A stretch of 64,000 bases of DNA. Source: Bacillota bacterium. Its GTDB lineage: Bacteria; Bacillota; Clostridia; Acetivibrionales; DSM-1351. A model generated the notes under the pieces. The model made no database searches and had not been told where the DNA came from. It worked only from the letters and a program-made list of their open reading frames with translations. Location: NCBI GenBank assembly GCA_023415305.1, contig JAEZKZ010000117.1, positions 124,001 through 188,000 of the forward strand, written 5' to 3'. Numbering within the stretch: position 1 is the first letter of the stretch; each line of letters starts with the position of its first letter. The position numbers and the translations under genes are program-made. Positions 33,919 to 42,865 of this stretch are shown piece after piece.

Positions 33919-35445
33919 TTATAATATTCTAAGCTTGTGAATCAATTCTGCTAAAATAAAATATATCAAAATATCCAGTGATACACTAAAAAGGAAAAGA
34001 TGCCTGACCATTTCAGTATCTCCACTATTTACTATGGTAATTACAGCATTCGATATTCCAATCATAAATATTGCAAGCATGGTTTCCATAGGTATTGATC
34101 CTCTCGGATCGTAATCCCTTATAAGTCTGGACGACTTCTGTCTGAACAATAGTATGACTGCTGCAAGCAGAACCACTAGAAAACCAATGGTTTTTGGTAT
34201 TGTATCAGCTTTAAATCTACTCCAGAAGGACCATAAAATACTTTTCGCCATTTTGGGCATTCCGGCACTCTTTTCATAATTTCCGCTCATATCCCTTCTA
34301 ATATTAAAAGTTGCTTTGACTGATATATCAAGCATTGCAACCAGTGACCCGGGATGTTTCAAATAGTAGTAAGCTATTTCTGCTGAATTATATTTGTCAT
34401 AGAAGCCATGATTTAAGTCCTTATTATCAGGTCTCAACAGAGGATACTGATCGTTACTGTTTGTATCTGTTAATATTGAATATGAACTGTCAATACCAAA
34501 CTCCTTCAAAGTTTCCTCCGGATCAACAGACTGCAGCAATACACCTCGGGTCATAGCGTGGTATTTACTTGACTCATTGAAGGAAGCAGGAGAATACCTC
34601 AATGAGAACATAACGCTTAGGAACAGAGCAAGTACTGCAGTACAACAGCATATCTTCCATAACAGGTTTTTATTTAAAAAAATAAACTTAACACCCAATA
34701 TTCCCAGAATCAAACCCACCACAGCATATTTAACTTCTATTGTAGTCAGTATTACCCCGAACAAAGAATACAAAATAACATAAACAAGGTTTCGCTTTTT
34801 TTGTTGTAAAGCTAACGCTGCTCCAGTGCAGAAAAGCAAAGAAATAAAAACCATTGGCTCAGTATAAAAGGAACTAAAATAGGTTAAATATGAAACATCT
34901 GCGAAGATAAATATGCCTGTCATACCAATAACAATACTTTCAGTAAATGTTATTACCCTTTGTAATCCCTGCTTTATAAGTAAAAAAACTGCCGGAATAT
35001 ATAACAATCCATATAGTAAGGCTAAAAATCTCAAATCAAAGGTTCTGTCGCTGGTAAAAAATGAATCAAGCCATTTTGCCATAAAAACCAGAATTCGTTG
35101 TCCTGTCAGATTTGCCAAAGTACTCCCTTCCGCTGCCAGGGATAAATAATCCTTTACGTAATAATTAAAGTAAAGGTTTTCGCTGGAATCCTCCCTGTGA
35201 TATATCCCTGCTGGATTCATCCTGGAGGAAAAAGAGCCATCATCAGACATTCCAAGTACAGGAGGTACAAATAGCATTAATATAAGCAGCATCAGGGATA
35301 ACAAACAGGCTCCTAATGCTATAACATTTGCAGAATACTTACCTTCCCTGTTTTGGTTTAATACGGTTATATTTTTTTTAAGGAAGGAAGTCAATCTATT
35401 TAATTTTGTAACTATAAATCGTAAAATATTCCACTCTTTTTTCAT
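33919..35445 (-). CDS. Polytopic membrane protein, probable GT-C-type glycosyltransferase
   Basis: The 508-residue protein has about 11-12 membrane segments. A large extracytoplasmic loop follows the first helix and begins LGMSDDGSFSSRMNPAG; an acidic pair in this loop is the usual metal/catalytic position of GT-C lipid-sugar-dependent transferases. Another soluble loop lies around residues 300-370. It has no close family I can name. It starts at ATG 35445 with only a weak ribosome site (ATAAAG), 20 bp after the preceding stop, so it may be translated by coupling. Operon position argues for a role in building or decorating the polysaccharide. Confidence 0.6.
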   Translation of the reverse strand: MKKEWNILRFIVTKLNRLTSFLKKNITVLNQNREGKYSANVIALGACLLSLMLLILMLFVPPVLGMSDDGSFSSRMNPAGIYHREDSSENLYFNYYVKDYLSLAAEGSTLANLTGQRILVFMAKWLDSFFTSDRTFDLRFLALLYGLLYIPAVFLLIKQGLQRVITFTESIVIGMTGIFIFADVSYLTYFSSFYTEPMVFISLLFCTGAALALQQKKRNLVYVILYSLFGVILTTIEVKYAVVGLILGILGVKFIFLNKNLLWKICCCTAVLALFLSVMFSLRYSPASFNESSKYHAMTRGVLLQSVDPEETLKEFGIDSSYSILTDTNSNDQYPLLRPDNKDLNHGFYDKYNSAEIAYYYLKHPGSLVAMLDISVKATFNIRRDMSGNYEKSAGMPKMAKSILWSFWSRFKADTIPKTIGFLVVLLAAVILLFRQKSSRLIRDYDPRGSIPMETMLAIFMIGISNAVITIVNSGDTEMVRHLFLFSVSLDILIYFILAELIHKLRIL

Positions 35446-35465
35446 TATTCTTTATCATATCCATG

Positions 35466-37094
35466 TTAATATTTATTTTTATCAGCAACACTATACGAAA
35501 GAAGTCCAATACACTGGTCGAAGGAATATATCCCGGTTCCGTCTGTGTTTCCAAACGCACCGTTCAATTTATTATCAAAATCAAAAATCCTCATTGTTTC
35601 CATTCTTGCCATAGCCCTGTTTGCCAAATCACTATCTCCCACATTGTTGGCTATCATACTAACCAGTCCGTAAATGGCAGTGGATTCATATCTGTACCCG
35701 TCCACAACTGTTCCGTCAGGCCTATACATTGCGAAAATACCTTCTCCTTCAACGGCTGCCTTCAGCCAACTCAACGTCTGGGGCTTTATTTGTCCTATTT
35801 TTGAGAGGTGCAAAAGGGTAACCATCCCCTCTGCCATATTTAAATTTTCATTTTTATAGCTTTTCTTCCTGTAATCATATTCGGTATGGTACATTGGGAA
35901 TTCGTCTCCTAAATAACCATCATTTACAATTAAGAGACTGTTCCGGTTGACCTCATTCCACCGGGGGTCTATTTCTGCAAGCATTTCCATAGCTTCAAAG
36001 TCAGCAAAGCACAGTTTTAAGTTCTGAGACTTCTTTCGGTACTTGAAATCATAGGAGTTTATGAGTTTATTATTCTGGGTATTATACCGATACAGAGCAT
36101 TTTCATAGTTTTTCAAGGTATCGGTATATCCTCCCCATAATTTATCTGCATTATAAAGTGTTCTGAAAATCCGAAGATCATCTACAGATGAATTGACTCT
36201 GGCTGGTCCCTTTTCGTTAACTACCCAAGAGGCCAAAGGGTCCTTCCTCATTACTTTATTTATATAACTAATGCTTTTTTCAAATAAGCTTCTATTTGAT
36301 GAATTGATGGCATATTCCAGAATAAGCCCCTGTGACTCGCTCAAAACATCTGTATTTTCTAGATTTGATGCCTCTTCGGTTATATAGTTGGTCTTTATTC
36401 CTCCATCAGCATTTGTCAATTCATTTTCGATAAACTTTAAAGTTCCGGAAGCTCCTCCGGCAATACCATAATCAATCATAGACTTCAGTCCTTTAAGAGG
36501 TAACTCCTTGCCCGCATGCCATGCTCTAAGGATACCTTGTTTATCAATTACAAAAGTTGTAGGAATAACCTTAAGTCCCAGTTGCCTGTATACTGTCAGA
36601 TTTTCATCAAAAACATTAACAAAGGGTATTTTTTTATTTTTTAAGTACTCCAAAGCTGAAGCTCTGGTTTCCTTGTTATTATCCAGTTTATTTACTAGAA
36701 GGAACTCAACTCCCGGATATTCAGAAAGGATTTTTTCTATCACTTCAAATTGTTCCAGTTCCTTGTTGCAATAAGGGCACCAGCTTGCCCAGAAGCTCAT
36801 TATAATTGTTTTTCCCTTTAGTTCGGATAAAGTTAATTTTTCTCCGTTTTCTCTCGAAAAGGACAGATTAGATAAATCATTATTCAGGGTACAGTTCTCC
36901 GGAAGCAGGTCCATCCTATTTGCAAGTTGTGTATCTGCAGATGTCTGAGTTTTCTCCCCTGCTGTGTTAGTGTCCCCGATTTCATTTGTTTTACTTTTAG
37001 AAAGCAGCCATGCTGTAATTAGACATAATGACACTGCCAACATAACTAATAATAATATTTTGACTATTCTCTCCATTTTCTTTAAAGAACCCAT
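35466..37094 (-). CDS. TlpA-like thioredoxin fused to a glycosidase-like domain
   Basis: The 542-residue protein has an N-terminal membrane anchor (about 10-32), a TlpA/ResA-type thioredoxin domain (roughly 70-215) with active site WCPYC (Cys106, Cys109), and a C-terminal ~320-residue alpha-helical domain (SQGLILEYAINSSN, then FDQCIGLLSYSV) that resembles the YdaJ/GH8-like alpha-toroid. GGAGG precedes ATG 37094; the frame to 37136 extends over a repeat element. Bacillus ydaJ encodes the glycosidase-like part alone. Joining it to a disulfide reductase is unusual. It probably acts outside the membrane. Confidence 0.72.
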   Translation of the reverse strand: MGSLKKMERIVKILLLVMLAVSLCLITAWLLSKSKTNEIGDTNTAGEKTQTSADTQLANRMDLLPENCTLNNDLSNLSFSRENGEKLTLSELKGKTIIMSFWASWCPYCNKELEQFEVIEKILSEYPGVEFLLVNKLDNNKETRASALEYLKNKKIPFVNVFDENLTVYRQLGLKVIPTTFVIDKQGILRAWHAGKELPLKGLKSMIDYGIAGGASGTLKFIENELTNADGGIKTNYITEEASNLENTDVLSESQGLILEYAINSSNRSLFEKSISYINKVMRKDPLASWVVNEKGPARVNSSVDDLRIFRTLYNADKLWGGYTDTLKNYENALYRYNTQNNKLINSYDFKYRKKSQNLKLCFADFEAMEMLAEIDPRWNEVNRNSLLIVNDGYLGDEFPMYHTEYDYRKKSYKNENLNMAEGMVTLLHLSKIGQIKPQTLSWLKAAVEGEGIFAMYRPDGTVVDGYRYESTAIYGLVSMIANNVGDSDLANRAMARMETMRIFDFDNKLNGAFGNTDGTGIYSFDQCIGLLSYSVADKNKY

Positions 37095-37107
37095 ACTACC
37101 TCCAAAG

Positions 37108-37172
37108 ATGCGCATAGCGCATACACAAATAGTCATGAAAAGACACGTAGTGGCTTTTTGCTGCGTGAAAAT
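37108..37172 (-). repeat. Intergenic leader element, copy 1
   Basis: On the minus strand this segment has CACGCAGC, then AAAAAGCCACTACGTG followed by TCTTTTCATGACTATTTGTG, then the mini-hairpin ATGCGC-TAT-GCGCAT, directly before the GGAGG of the thioredoxin fusion gene. It is about 80% identical to the copy at 45785 over some 55 bases. Confidence 0.6.
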
Positions 37173-37186
37173 ATAACAGCAATCTT

Positions 37187-38947
37187 TTATGTCTTTTTAG
37201 TTTTATTGTCCTTATCCTCCAAATATGCTTCGGTAACCGTTACGGTAACATGTCCCTTTCTGATTGCTTCAAGCATATCAAAGCTGTTATTTGAAGTATT
37301 ATTTATATTCCTATCCTTTTCAGAAGGAATTTTGTGCTTTGTTTCCTGCTCTTTGCCCGCTAACACATCTGTATTCTGACTTTGATTGTGGGCCAGGTGA
37401 TTTTGATAATATCTGAAAATTTCTGTTAAACCTGATACAGCGAGCAGTGCAAACACAGGAAGTATATTATAATGATATCTACCCTGACTTTCCAGTATCA
37501 TATGCAGTAACGCAGTACCGACAAAATACAATATCAATACATGTTCCGTTCTTACATTCTTCCTGAACCACAGGAAAATCCCCGATACCAGTGAAAGATA
37601 TACACATATGATGTAATAGACATTGTTCCAGACGGTTATATCATTTATTAAATCTCTTTTATAATCTGTCAGGTTGCCTTGTTTTTCCATGAACAAAAGA
37701 TTCCAGTAAGCTCCATAATCATCGTTCCACCAGAGCAGGGTATACTTCTGAAACACCAGATTGGCAATGCCCAAAGGATCTTTTGCTAACCTTTTTACAG
37801 CTTCATTTCTGGAGGCTTTATGAGCCTCCTGTGCCGAGCCTGTCTCCATAAATCTATCGTTCAGAAATTTGGAATCTTCTTCATTCCATGTACCTTTTGA
37901 TTCCAGATTCAGGCCAACCATCAGATTATATCCGAAGGATACTGTACTGCCGGGAAGTTCTCTGTCTATGGTCCTCGCAGTTGCACCACTGATTATTAAC
38001 GAACATACCAGATAGCTGACAATTATTACTACTGCCCCGATCCAACCCCTTGATATCAAGCTTTTAATCAATCCCGCCCGGGACATGTCTGAAGCTTTTG
38101 CCTTATAGGTTATGGTACAAATTATCATAGCTACTAATAGGATGATGGCCACCGGCCGTACTGCACCTGCCATAGCCAAAAGTGTACCTAAAATCACATA
38201 TAAAATCAATATTTTTGTAGCTTTAACAGAAGGAGGTATTTTAAACAGGTAAGCAATAATCCAGATGCAAAGGAGCGTTAAACACATAAATACAGGCTCT
38301 GAAGCCATTTGATTAATATATAGAATCTGGGAGGGCCAAAAAGCTACAAGAAGCATGGCAAAAAATCCACCTGCCCTGCCATATATAAGGCGTCCTATTC
38401 TGTTTACAAATATTATGCTGAGTACACTTGCAGTTAAATTCAGATAAAGTCCGGCTTTTACTGATGGGCCAAAAACTATGAAAATTTTTGATAGAATATA
38501 TGGATAACCAATTACGTGCGGAAACTGAGATATATAATCACAGTACCCGGCACCATCCCTTAAAAGAGTGCCGTCCGCCAGTAGTTCCGCAATCTTGTAG
38601 TACGTTTGAAAATCAGATTCAGGTTGGACAGGTAAATTGCGTATTATCCATAAACGAACTACTACCGCTGATATTACTACAATAGTAATTAATATGGCCT
38701 CTACAGCCGTTAACTTTTTTGAATTCTTTGGCGAAAATCTGTATAAATTATAATGCGAAGCCAAAATAGCCAGTGTGTTTAATACAAGCCACAAGCCTCC
38801 CATCACTAAGAGAATTCCACCATACCATAAAAAAGTGTATTTTGTGGAAACCCCGATACTTAAAATTCCACTGAACAAACTGAAGCATAAACATATTCCG
38901 AAAATTGTTAAATATATATATGTAAACCAGTTTCTACGAGTTTCCAT
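37187..38947 (-). CDS. GT39-like membrane glycosyltransferase (first gene of the polysaccharide operon)
   Basis: The 586-residue protein has about 11 membrane segments and the GT-C hallmark acidic residues in the first large loop (LPVQPESDFQTYYKIAELL). Near the end, MILESQGRYHYNILPVFALL matches the family 39/ArnT-like mannosyltransferase signature. Such enzymes transfer a sugar from a polyprenyl phosphate donor on the outer membrane face. The last ~70 residues are a hydrophilic tail. AGAGG lies 8 bp before ATG 38947. It opens a seven-gene minus-strand operon ending at 27925. The acceptor could be the polymer or a protein. Confidence 0.78.
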   Translation of the reverse strand: METRRNWFTYIYLTIFGICLCFSLFSGILSIGVSTKYTFLWYGGILLVMGGLWLVLNTLAILASHYNLYRFSPKNSKKLTAVEAILITIVVISAVVVRLWIIRNLPVQPESDFQTYYKIAELLADGTLLRDGAGYCDYISQFPHVIGYPYILSKIFIVFGPSVKAGLYLNLTASVLSIIFVNRIGRLIYGRAGGFFAMLLVAFWPSQILYINQMASEPVFMCLTLLCIWIIAYLFKIPPSVKATKILILYVILGTLLAMAGAVRPVAIILLVAMIICTITYKAKASDMSRAGLIKSLISRGWIGAVVIIVSYLVCSLIISGATARTIDRELPGSTVSFGYNLMVGLNLESKGTWNEEDSKFLNDRFMETGSAQEAHKASRNEAVKRLAKDPLGIANLVFQKYTLLWWNDDYGAYWNLLFMEKQGNLTDYKRDLINDITVWNNVYYIICVYLSLVSGIFLWFRKNVRTEHVLILYFVGTALLHMILESQGRYHYNILPVFALLAVSGLTEIFRYYQNHLAHNQSQNTDVLAGKEQETKHKIPSEKDRNINNTSNNSFDMLEAIRKGHVTVTVTEAYLEDKDNKTKKT

Positions 38948-38983
38948 AGTAATATCCTCTAAATGTCTGTAACTGTAGTTTTA

Positions 38984-39003
38984 TTGTTAATAAAAATTAA
39001 CAA
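38984..39003. promoter_or_regulatory. Inverted repeat upstream of the polysaccharide operon
   Basis: TTGTTAA and TTAACAA are separated by 6 bp, about 37 bp upstream of the first operon gene. The half-sites resemble a Rex redox-repressor box, but the clostridial Rex consensus has a 4-bp centre, so the identity is doubtful. Confidence 0.3.
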
Positions 39004-39202
39004 CTTTGACTTCCCTAGTAAGAAATTGTCGCCTTTTAATAATTTATCATAAATATTGGAAATTGAACAGTTTAAAGTTATTTTCTTATAAAAAATAATT
39101 ATTCTAAGCATATTTTTTACATATTGAAGCTGATTTATAACACACCAAATTTTTTGTTGAGGAATATGATATATTAAATATCTATACAAAGGAGCTGTTC
39201 TT

Positions 39203-40012
39203 TTGGAGTATTATATTAGAACCGAACCGGATGTAAAAATTTTTGTCCACGACATTAATCCGAATGGCAGAAAGACCATACTTTTTATTCACGGCTGGCC
39301 TTTAAACCACCGAGCTTATGAGTATCAGTTCAACAAGCTCCCTGCCATGGGCTTCAGATGTATCGGAATGGACACCAGAGGCTTTGGAAACTCCAGTAAG
39401 CCTTATTCCGGTTATACATATAACCGGATTGCTGACGATATAAGGGGAGTTGTCAACGCACTGAACCTGAAGAACTTTGTGTTGGGTGGCCATTCCATGG
39501 GCGGCGCTGCTGCTATCCGTTACATGTCACGTTACAACGGCTATGGAGTCACAAAACTTGCTCTTTTTGGCGCCGCCGCACCAAGTCTCACACAGAGGCC
39601 TGGCTTTCCATATGGCCATCCAAAAGAGAATATTACACAAATAGTTGAGAGTTCTCTCAGAGACAGGCCTCAAATGTTGAGAGATACTGCTCCCATGTTC
39701 TTTACAAAACCCATCACCCAGCCTCAGTCAGACTGGTTTTTCCAACTGAGCTTTGAAGCCTCTGGGTCCGCAACTGCAGCATGTGCAATAACTTTCAGAG
39801 ACGAGAGTCTTTTTGGTGATCTGGGGAAAATAAAGGTTCCTACTTTAATAATGCACGGAATTTATGACAAAGTTTGTTTGTATCCCCTTGCGGACGCAAT
39901 GCACCAGGGCATCAAAAATTCTGTCTTGATTCCGTTTGAAAACAGCGGCCACTCTCTTTTCTACGAGGAACAGGATAAATTTAATCAGGAGCTGGTAAGG
40001 TTTATCGGATAA
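39203..40012 (+). CDS. Alpha/beta hydrolase
   Basis: The 269-residue protein has the canonical fold of haloperoxidase/esterase-like hydrolases: oxyanion-hole motif HGWPLN at 30-35, nucleophile elbow GHSMGG with Ser98, acid Asp in MHGIYDK and the final catalytic His in ENSGHSLF. The start is TTG 39203, with GGAG 8 bp upstream; no nearby ATG has a ribosome site. It is single, divergent from the polysaccharide operon and followed by a bidirectional terminator. Ester or lactone hydrolysis is likely, with the substrate unknown. Confidence 0.85.
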   Translation: MEYYIRTEPDVKIFVHDINPNGRKTILFIHGWPLNHRAYEYQFNKLPAMGFRCIGMDTRGFGNSSKPYSGYTYNRIADDIRGVVNALNLKNFVLGGHSMGGAAAIRYMSRYNGYGVTKLALFGAAAPSLTQRPGFPYGHPKENITQIVESSLRDRPQMLRDTAPMFFTKPITQPQSDWFFQLSFEASGSATAACAITFRDESLFGDLGKIKVPTLIMHGIYDKVCLYPLADAMHQGIKNSVLIPFENSGHSLFYEEQDKFNQELVRFIG

Positions 40013-40031
40013 TATGACTTTTCCGGATGTA

Positions 40032-40073
40032 AAAAGAAAGGAAACTGCCTACAACCGCCTTTTCCTTTCTTTT
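40032..40073. terminator. Bidirectional terminator
   Basis: AAAAGAAAGGAAA and TTTCCTTTCTTTT form a perfect 13-bp stem around a 16-nt loop. It serves the hydrolase gene and the convergent serine hydrolase gene. Confidence 0.8.
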
Positions 40074-40096
40074 ACCAGAAATATCCTTTTATCCGG

Positions 40097-41287
40097 CTAT
40101 TTTACTGCGGGTATAACATACTCCTCAATTAGGGTTTGTGTGTCGGAGGCACCCTGTAAGGATGATCTATGTTCATCAGCAGTTACAACAACCACCATAT
40201 CCAGTTCGGGAATTATTACAATTTTTTGCCCTCCTGCTCCATCGGCGCGATAAGTATAATAGGACTTGTCTGTAGTTTTGCTGGTCATATTTTTTATCCA
40301 AAATAGATAGCCATAATCCTGATTATTATCCAGCCCGACTTGCTTGGTAGAGGAAGCCTTTACCCAATCTTCAGGAATTATTTGTTTATTTTCCCATCTG
40401 CCGTTGTTCAAGTAAAGCATACCGAATTTTGCCATATCTCTGGCTGTGAGGTATAAACCTGTTCCTCCCCCATAACTGCCGGCCGGATCAGTATCCCATC
40501 TCTTCACTTTTATGTTAAGAGGCTCAAACAGATATTTTTCTGCAAAGGCCTCGGTATTCATTCCGGATTTCTCGGAAATTACTGCTGAAAGCATCTGAGT
40601 TAAACCTGTATTATATACAAATTTGCTGCCGATCTCGTCTGTAAGAGGTCTTTCCAGAGAGTATTGAAGCCAATCACGGCTCGCGAAAAAGCCATAATAG
40701 TTCTTATCTATTGACTCAAGCCCTCCGGTCATTGTCAATACGTTTTCTATAGTAATATCCTTCTTTTTGGGACTATCAATTTTATTAAAATATTTCGGAA
40801 TAAGTTCTGATACTTTCTGCTGGGTACTTTGTATAAGTTTTTCCCTTACTGCGATTCCCGTCAGTGCAGACAATACGCTTTTGGTAACCGAGAAAACAGG
40901 GTTATAGCTGGTTTCCTTCGCACCGTTATAATATTTTTCATAAACCATATATCCATTTTTAATAATAAGGAGGCTGTAAACGTTAGGATAGTTTTCGATT
41001 ATTGTTTTATCTGTATTTACGAGCTGCTGTTCATTCAACCCTTGACTCTCAGGGGTTGCAGTACTCCACTTTTCAGTAGGCCATTGTACAGACTTGGTAC
41101 TGGCGGAAGTGTTGGCAGCAGTGTTAGTAGATGTGTTAGCAGCAGTGTTATCATCAGTGTTGGCAGCAATGTTAGTAAAGCCTGAAGCTGCAACAGACGA
41201 GTTATTTTCACTTTCTTCTGTAGTTGAACAACCTGTTTGAAATACAATGAAACAAGTAAAGATGAGAATAATAACAAGTTTTTTCAC
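40097..41287 (-). CDS. Lipoprotein serine hydrolase (class C beta-lactamase/esterase-like)
   Basis: The 396-residue protein is exported and lipid-anchored: a signal peptide ends in the lipobox FQTGC with Cys20. Residues 38-65 are an Asn/Thr/Ala repeat linker (NTAANTST units), mirrored in repetitive DNA. The catalytic domain has SVTK at 133-136 (Ser nucleophile and Lys), the YNT motif in place of YxN, and GAGGQ near the third motif. GGAGGG lies 5 bp before the GTG start at 41287. Family members are DD-peptidases, esterases or beta-lactamases; the exact role is open. Confidence 0.82.
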   Translation of the reverse strand: MKKLVIILIFTCFIVFQTGCSTTEESENNSSVAASGFTNIAANTDDNTAANTSTNTAANTSASTKSVQWPTEKWSTATPESQGLNEQQLVNTDKTIIENYPNVYSLLIIKNGYMVYEKYYNGAKETSYNPVFSVTKSVLSALTGIAVREKLIQSTQQKVSELIPKYFNKIDSPKKKDITIENVLTMTGGLESIDKNYYGFFASRDWLQYSLERPLTDEIGSKFVYNTGLTQMLSAVISEKSGMNTEAFAEKYLFEPLNIKVKRWDTDPAGSYGGGTGLYLTARDMAKFGMLYLNNGRWENKQIIPEDWVKASSTKQVGLDNNQDYGYLFWIKNMTSKTTDKSYYTYRADGAGGQKIVIIPELDMVVVVTADEHRSSLQGASDTQTLIEEYVIPAVK

Positions 41288-41340
41288 TTTAACCCTCCAC
41301 TTGGATTATTTTAATAATCTAATACTCTTACGTACAATTA

Positions 41341-41374
41341 TTGATTGTAAATATTTGATTGTAAATATTTGATT
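41341..41374. repeat. 14-bp tandem repeat, 2.4 copies
   Basis: TTGATTGTAAATAT occurs twice in a row followed by TTGATT, in the promoter region of the serine hydrolase lipoprotein gene. It could be an operator array or slippage. Confidence 0.5.
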
Positions 41375-41450
41375 ATTAATCCTGTATAAGTATATTAAAC
41401 CAGTAAACTGGCAATTACAAGCAAATAAAAAGTTTTTTTCAATATAAAAA

Positions 41451-41474
41451 CCCCCGACTTTTTATTGTCGAGGG
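41451..41474 (-). terminator. Terminator of the tlp operon
   Basis: On the minus strand CCCTCGAC and GTCGGGGG (one T-G pair) form an 8-bp stem followed by TTTTTATA. Confidence 0.8.
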
Positions 41475-41488
41475 TGATCAAATAGTAA

Positions 41489-41713
41489 TTATCTCTCTTT
41501 TCTATCCAATGCTTCATCCCTTATTTCTTCACGCATTCCCTGAAGGGCATCTCTTCTTCTTTCATTCTTTTCTTCAAGCTCTCTTCTCTGTGTAGGATCG
41601 TCTACTTTTGCAAGCATATCTTCTGCGGCTTCCATATTTCTTATTGTGTGGTTTATGTTATGCTGAATTCTTTCAACATTGTTACTTCTGTCGTCTGGCT
41701 TTGGTTTGTTCAT
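41489..41713 (-). CDS. tlp: Small acid-soluble spore protein Tlp
   Basis: The 74-residue highly charged helical protein opens MNKPKPDDRSNNVERIQ and ends EIRDEALDRKER, matching the Tlp family of minor small acid-soluble spore proteins by length and composition. It accumulates in the spore core and is degraded on germination. AAAGGAG lies 8 bp before ATG 41713. It shares a transcript with the upstream 116-residue gene, 22 bp away, and has its own terminator. This gene is the best evidence in the window that the host forms endospores. No thioredoxin motif is present despite the historical name. Confidence 0.88.
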   Translation of the reverse strand: MNKPKPDDRSNNVERIQHNINHTIRNMEAAEDMLAKVDDPTQRRELEEKNERRRDALQGMREEIRDEALDRKER

Positions 41714-41735
41714 TAGTCATCTCTCCTTTAGTAAA

Positions 41736-42086
41736 TTAGATTTCGTGTATTTTGATTTCAACTGCTCCGGATTGTTCCATTACTGATTTAACTTCCTGTG
41801 CTTTATGTTTAGCGGCCCTTACATATACAACTATGCCTGCGTCTTCATGAAAATCATTCAAATCGTTGACGCTTTCAACAAAAGCTTCCAATTGGCCCGG
41901 ATTATCCTGATCGGTTTTAACCACAGCACTGGCACGATTATCTGCTACATCATTTCTCATGCTTTGGAATTTTTCTTCATCCATGGCGCTGATGATCATA
42001 TCTCTTCTCTGAATACCGCTATTTCTCAAAGTATCAACAAGACCACCAACCTGACCGGGGTCAAGGAATCTGCCTATTATATGAAT
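41736..42086 (-). CDS. Conserved-looking 116-aa protein of unknown function, apparent ATT start
   Basis: I do not recognise the family. The frame has no ATG, GTG or TTG before 42029 (TTG), and starting there would cut off a well-formed first strand and helix (HIIGRFLDPGQ, then VGGLVDTLRN). Extending upstream reaches ATT at 42086, with a perfect AGGGAGGG six bases before it and an in-frame stop just beyond. I infer an ATT start giving 116 residues with an alpha/beta pattern, like general-stress-protein-17M-type domains. It lies 22 bp upstream of the spore gene tlp, so expression in the forespore is likely. Confidence 0.6.
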   Translation of the reverse strand: MHIIGRFLDPGQVGGLVDTLRNSGIQRRDMIISAMDEEKFQSMRNDVADNRASAVVKTDQDNPGQLEAFVESVNDLNDFHEDAGIVVYVRAAKHKAQEVKSVMEQSGAVEIKIHEI

Positions 42087-42190
42087 ACCAATCCCTCCCT
42101 TAAACTACTAAAATCATTGTATTCTATAATATTTTGTCCAAAATTAATTTGTGTAGTCAGAAAAAAATTCAGCTTACCATGCAATAAAAA

Positions 42191-42865
42191 TCAGAAATGA
42201 AATCTTCGGGTCATCTCGTTTTTAAATTTTTTATTAGCAAAAAACAACATACCTATAAGAGTCAAAAAAGAGTATAATGCCGAACCCGCACTTGCCCATA
42301 GTTGGTTTGCCACACCAGACAAGTAGAGTAAAACCGGTAAAAAACCTAAAAATATCATTGTAATTATGTAACCTACATACTCATTCCATAACATCTGCTT
42401 CTTTAAGACAATTACCGTTATCAAAAATGTTCCGACAATTATTAACAATGGCATAACTATACTTACTGACCACCTGTGAAAGCCTGAAAGCAGGTCAATC
42501 ATAACCAAAAGGCCAGATACTCCCAATATTTGTAAAAGTATTTTAGAGCCTGCAGACATTTTTGAAAGAATTGTATTGTTTATAAGGAGCTGCAGGTAAA
42601 TTATTGGGCCGGCTACATAAAGAGACCAGGGATTTGCTATTCCTGAAAGCATGTTTATCAATATACAAATACTAATGATTGTAATTGATATGAAGGAAAA
42701 CACTTTTTTTGCCAAGTTAACTTGTGGAGGCATATCAGTCATGCTGTAAACCGGGTACCATCGATTTTGTATTTCACAAGCAGCATCTCCAATAGTTCTG
42801 CTGCAAAGAGGACATTTATTTACATTATCATCAATAAAAACTTCACATTGTTTACATTTATTCAT
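42191..42865 (-). CDS. Zinc-ribbon membrane protein (DUF6320-like)
   Basis: The 224-residue protein begins with a zinc ribbon, CKQC-x10-CPLC (Cys4, Cys7, Cys18, Cys21), followed after residue ~50 by about six membrane helices and a short basic tail. This pattern and its location match proteins annotated DUF6320 that accompany condensation-type acyltransferases. Its start overlaps the acyltransferase stop in ATGA (42862-42865), so the two are translationally coupled and probably act together. No enzymatic motif is visible beyond the ribbon. Confidence 0.68.
   Translation of the reverse strand: MNKCKQCEVFIDDNVNKCPLCSRTIGDAACEIQNRWYPVYSMTDMPPQVNLAKKVFSFISITIISICILINMLSGIANPWSLYVAGPIIYLQLLINNTILSKMSAGSKILLQILGVSGLLVMIDLLSGFHRWSVSIVMPLLIIVGTFLITVIVLKKQMLWNEYVGYIITMIFLGFLPVLLYLSGVANQLWASAGSALYSFLTLIGMLFFANKKFKNEMTRRFHF

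Noticed and set aside
38984..39003. Rex redox-repressor box upstream of the polysaccharide operon
   Set aside because: The half-sites match, but the centre is 6 bp instead of the expected 4 bp. Kept only as an unidentified inverted repeat.
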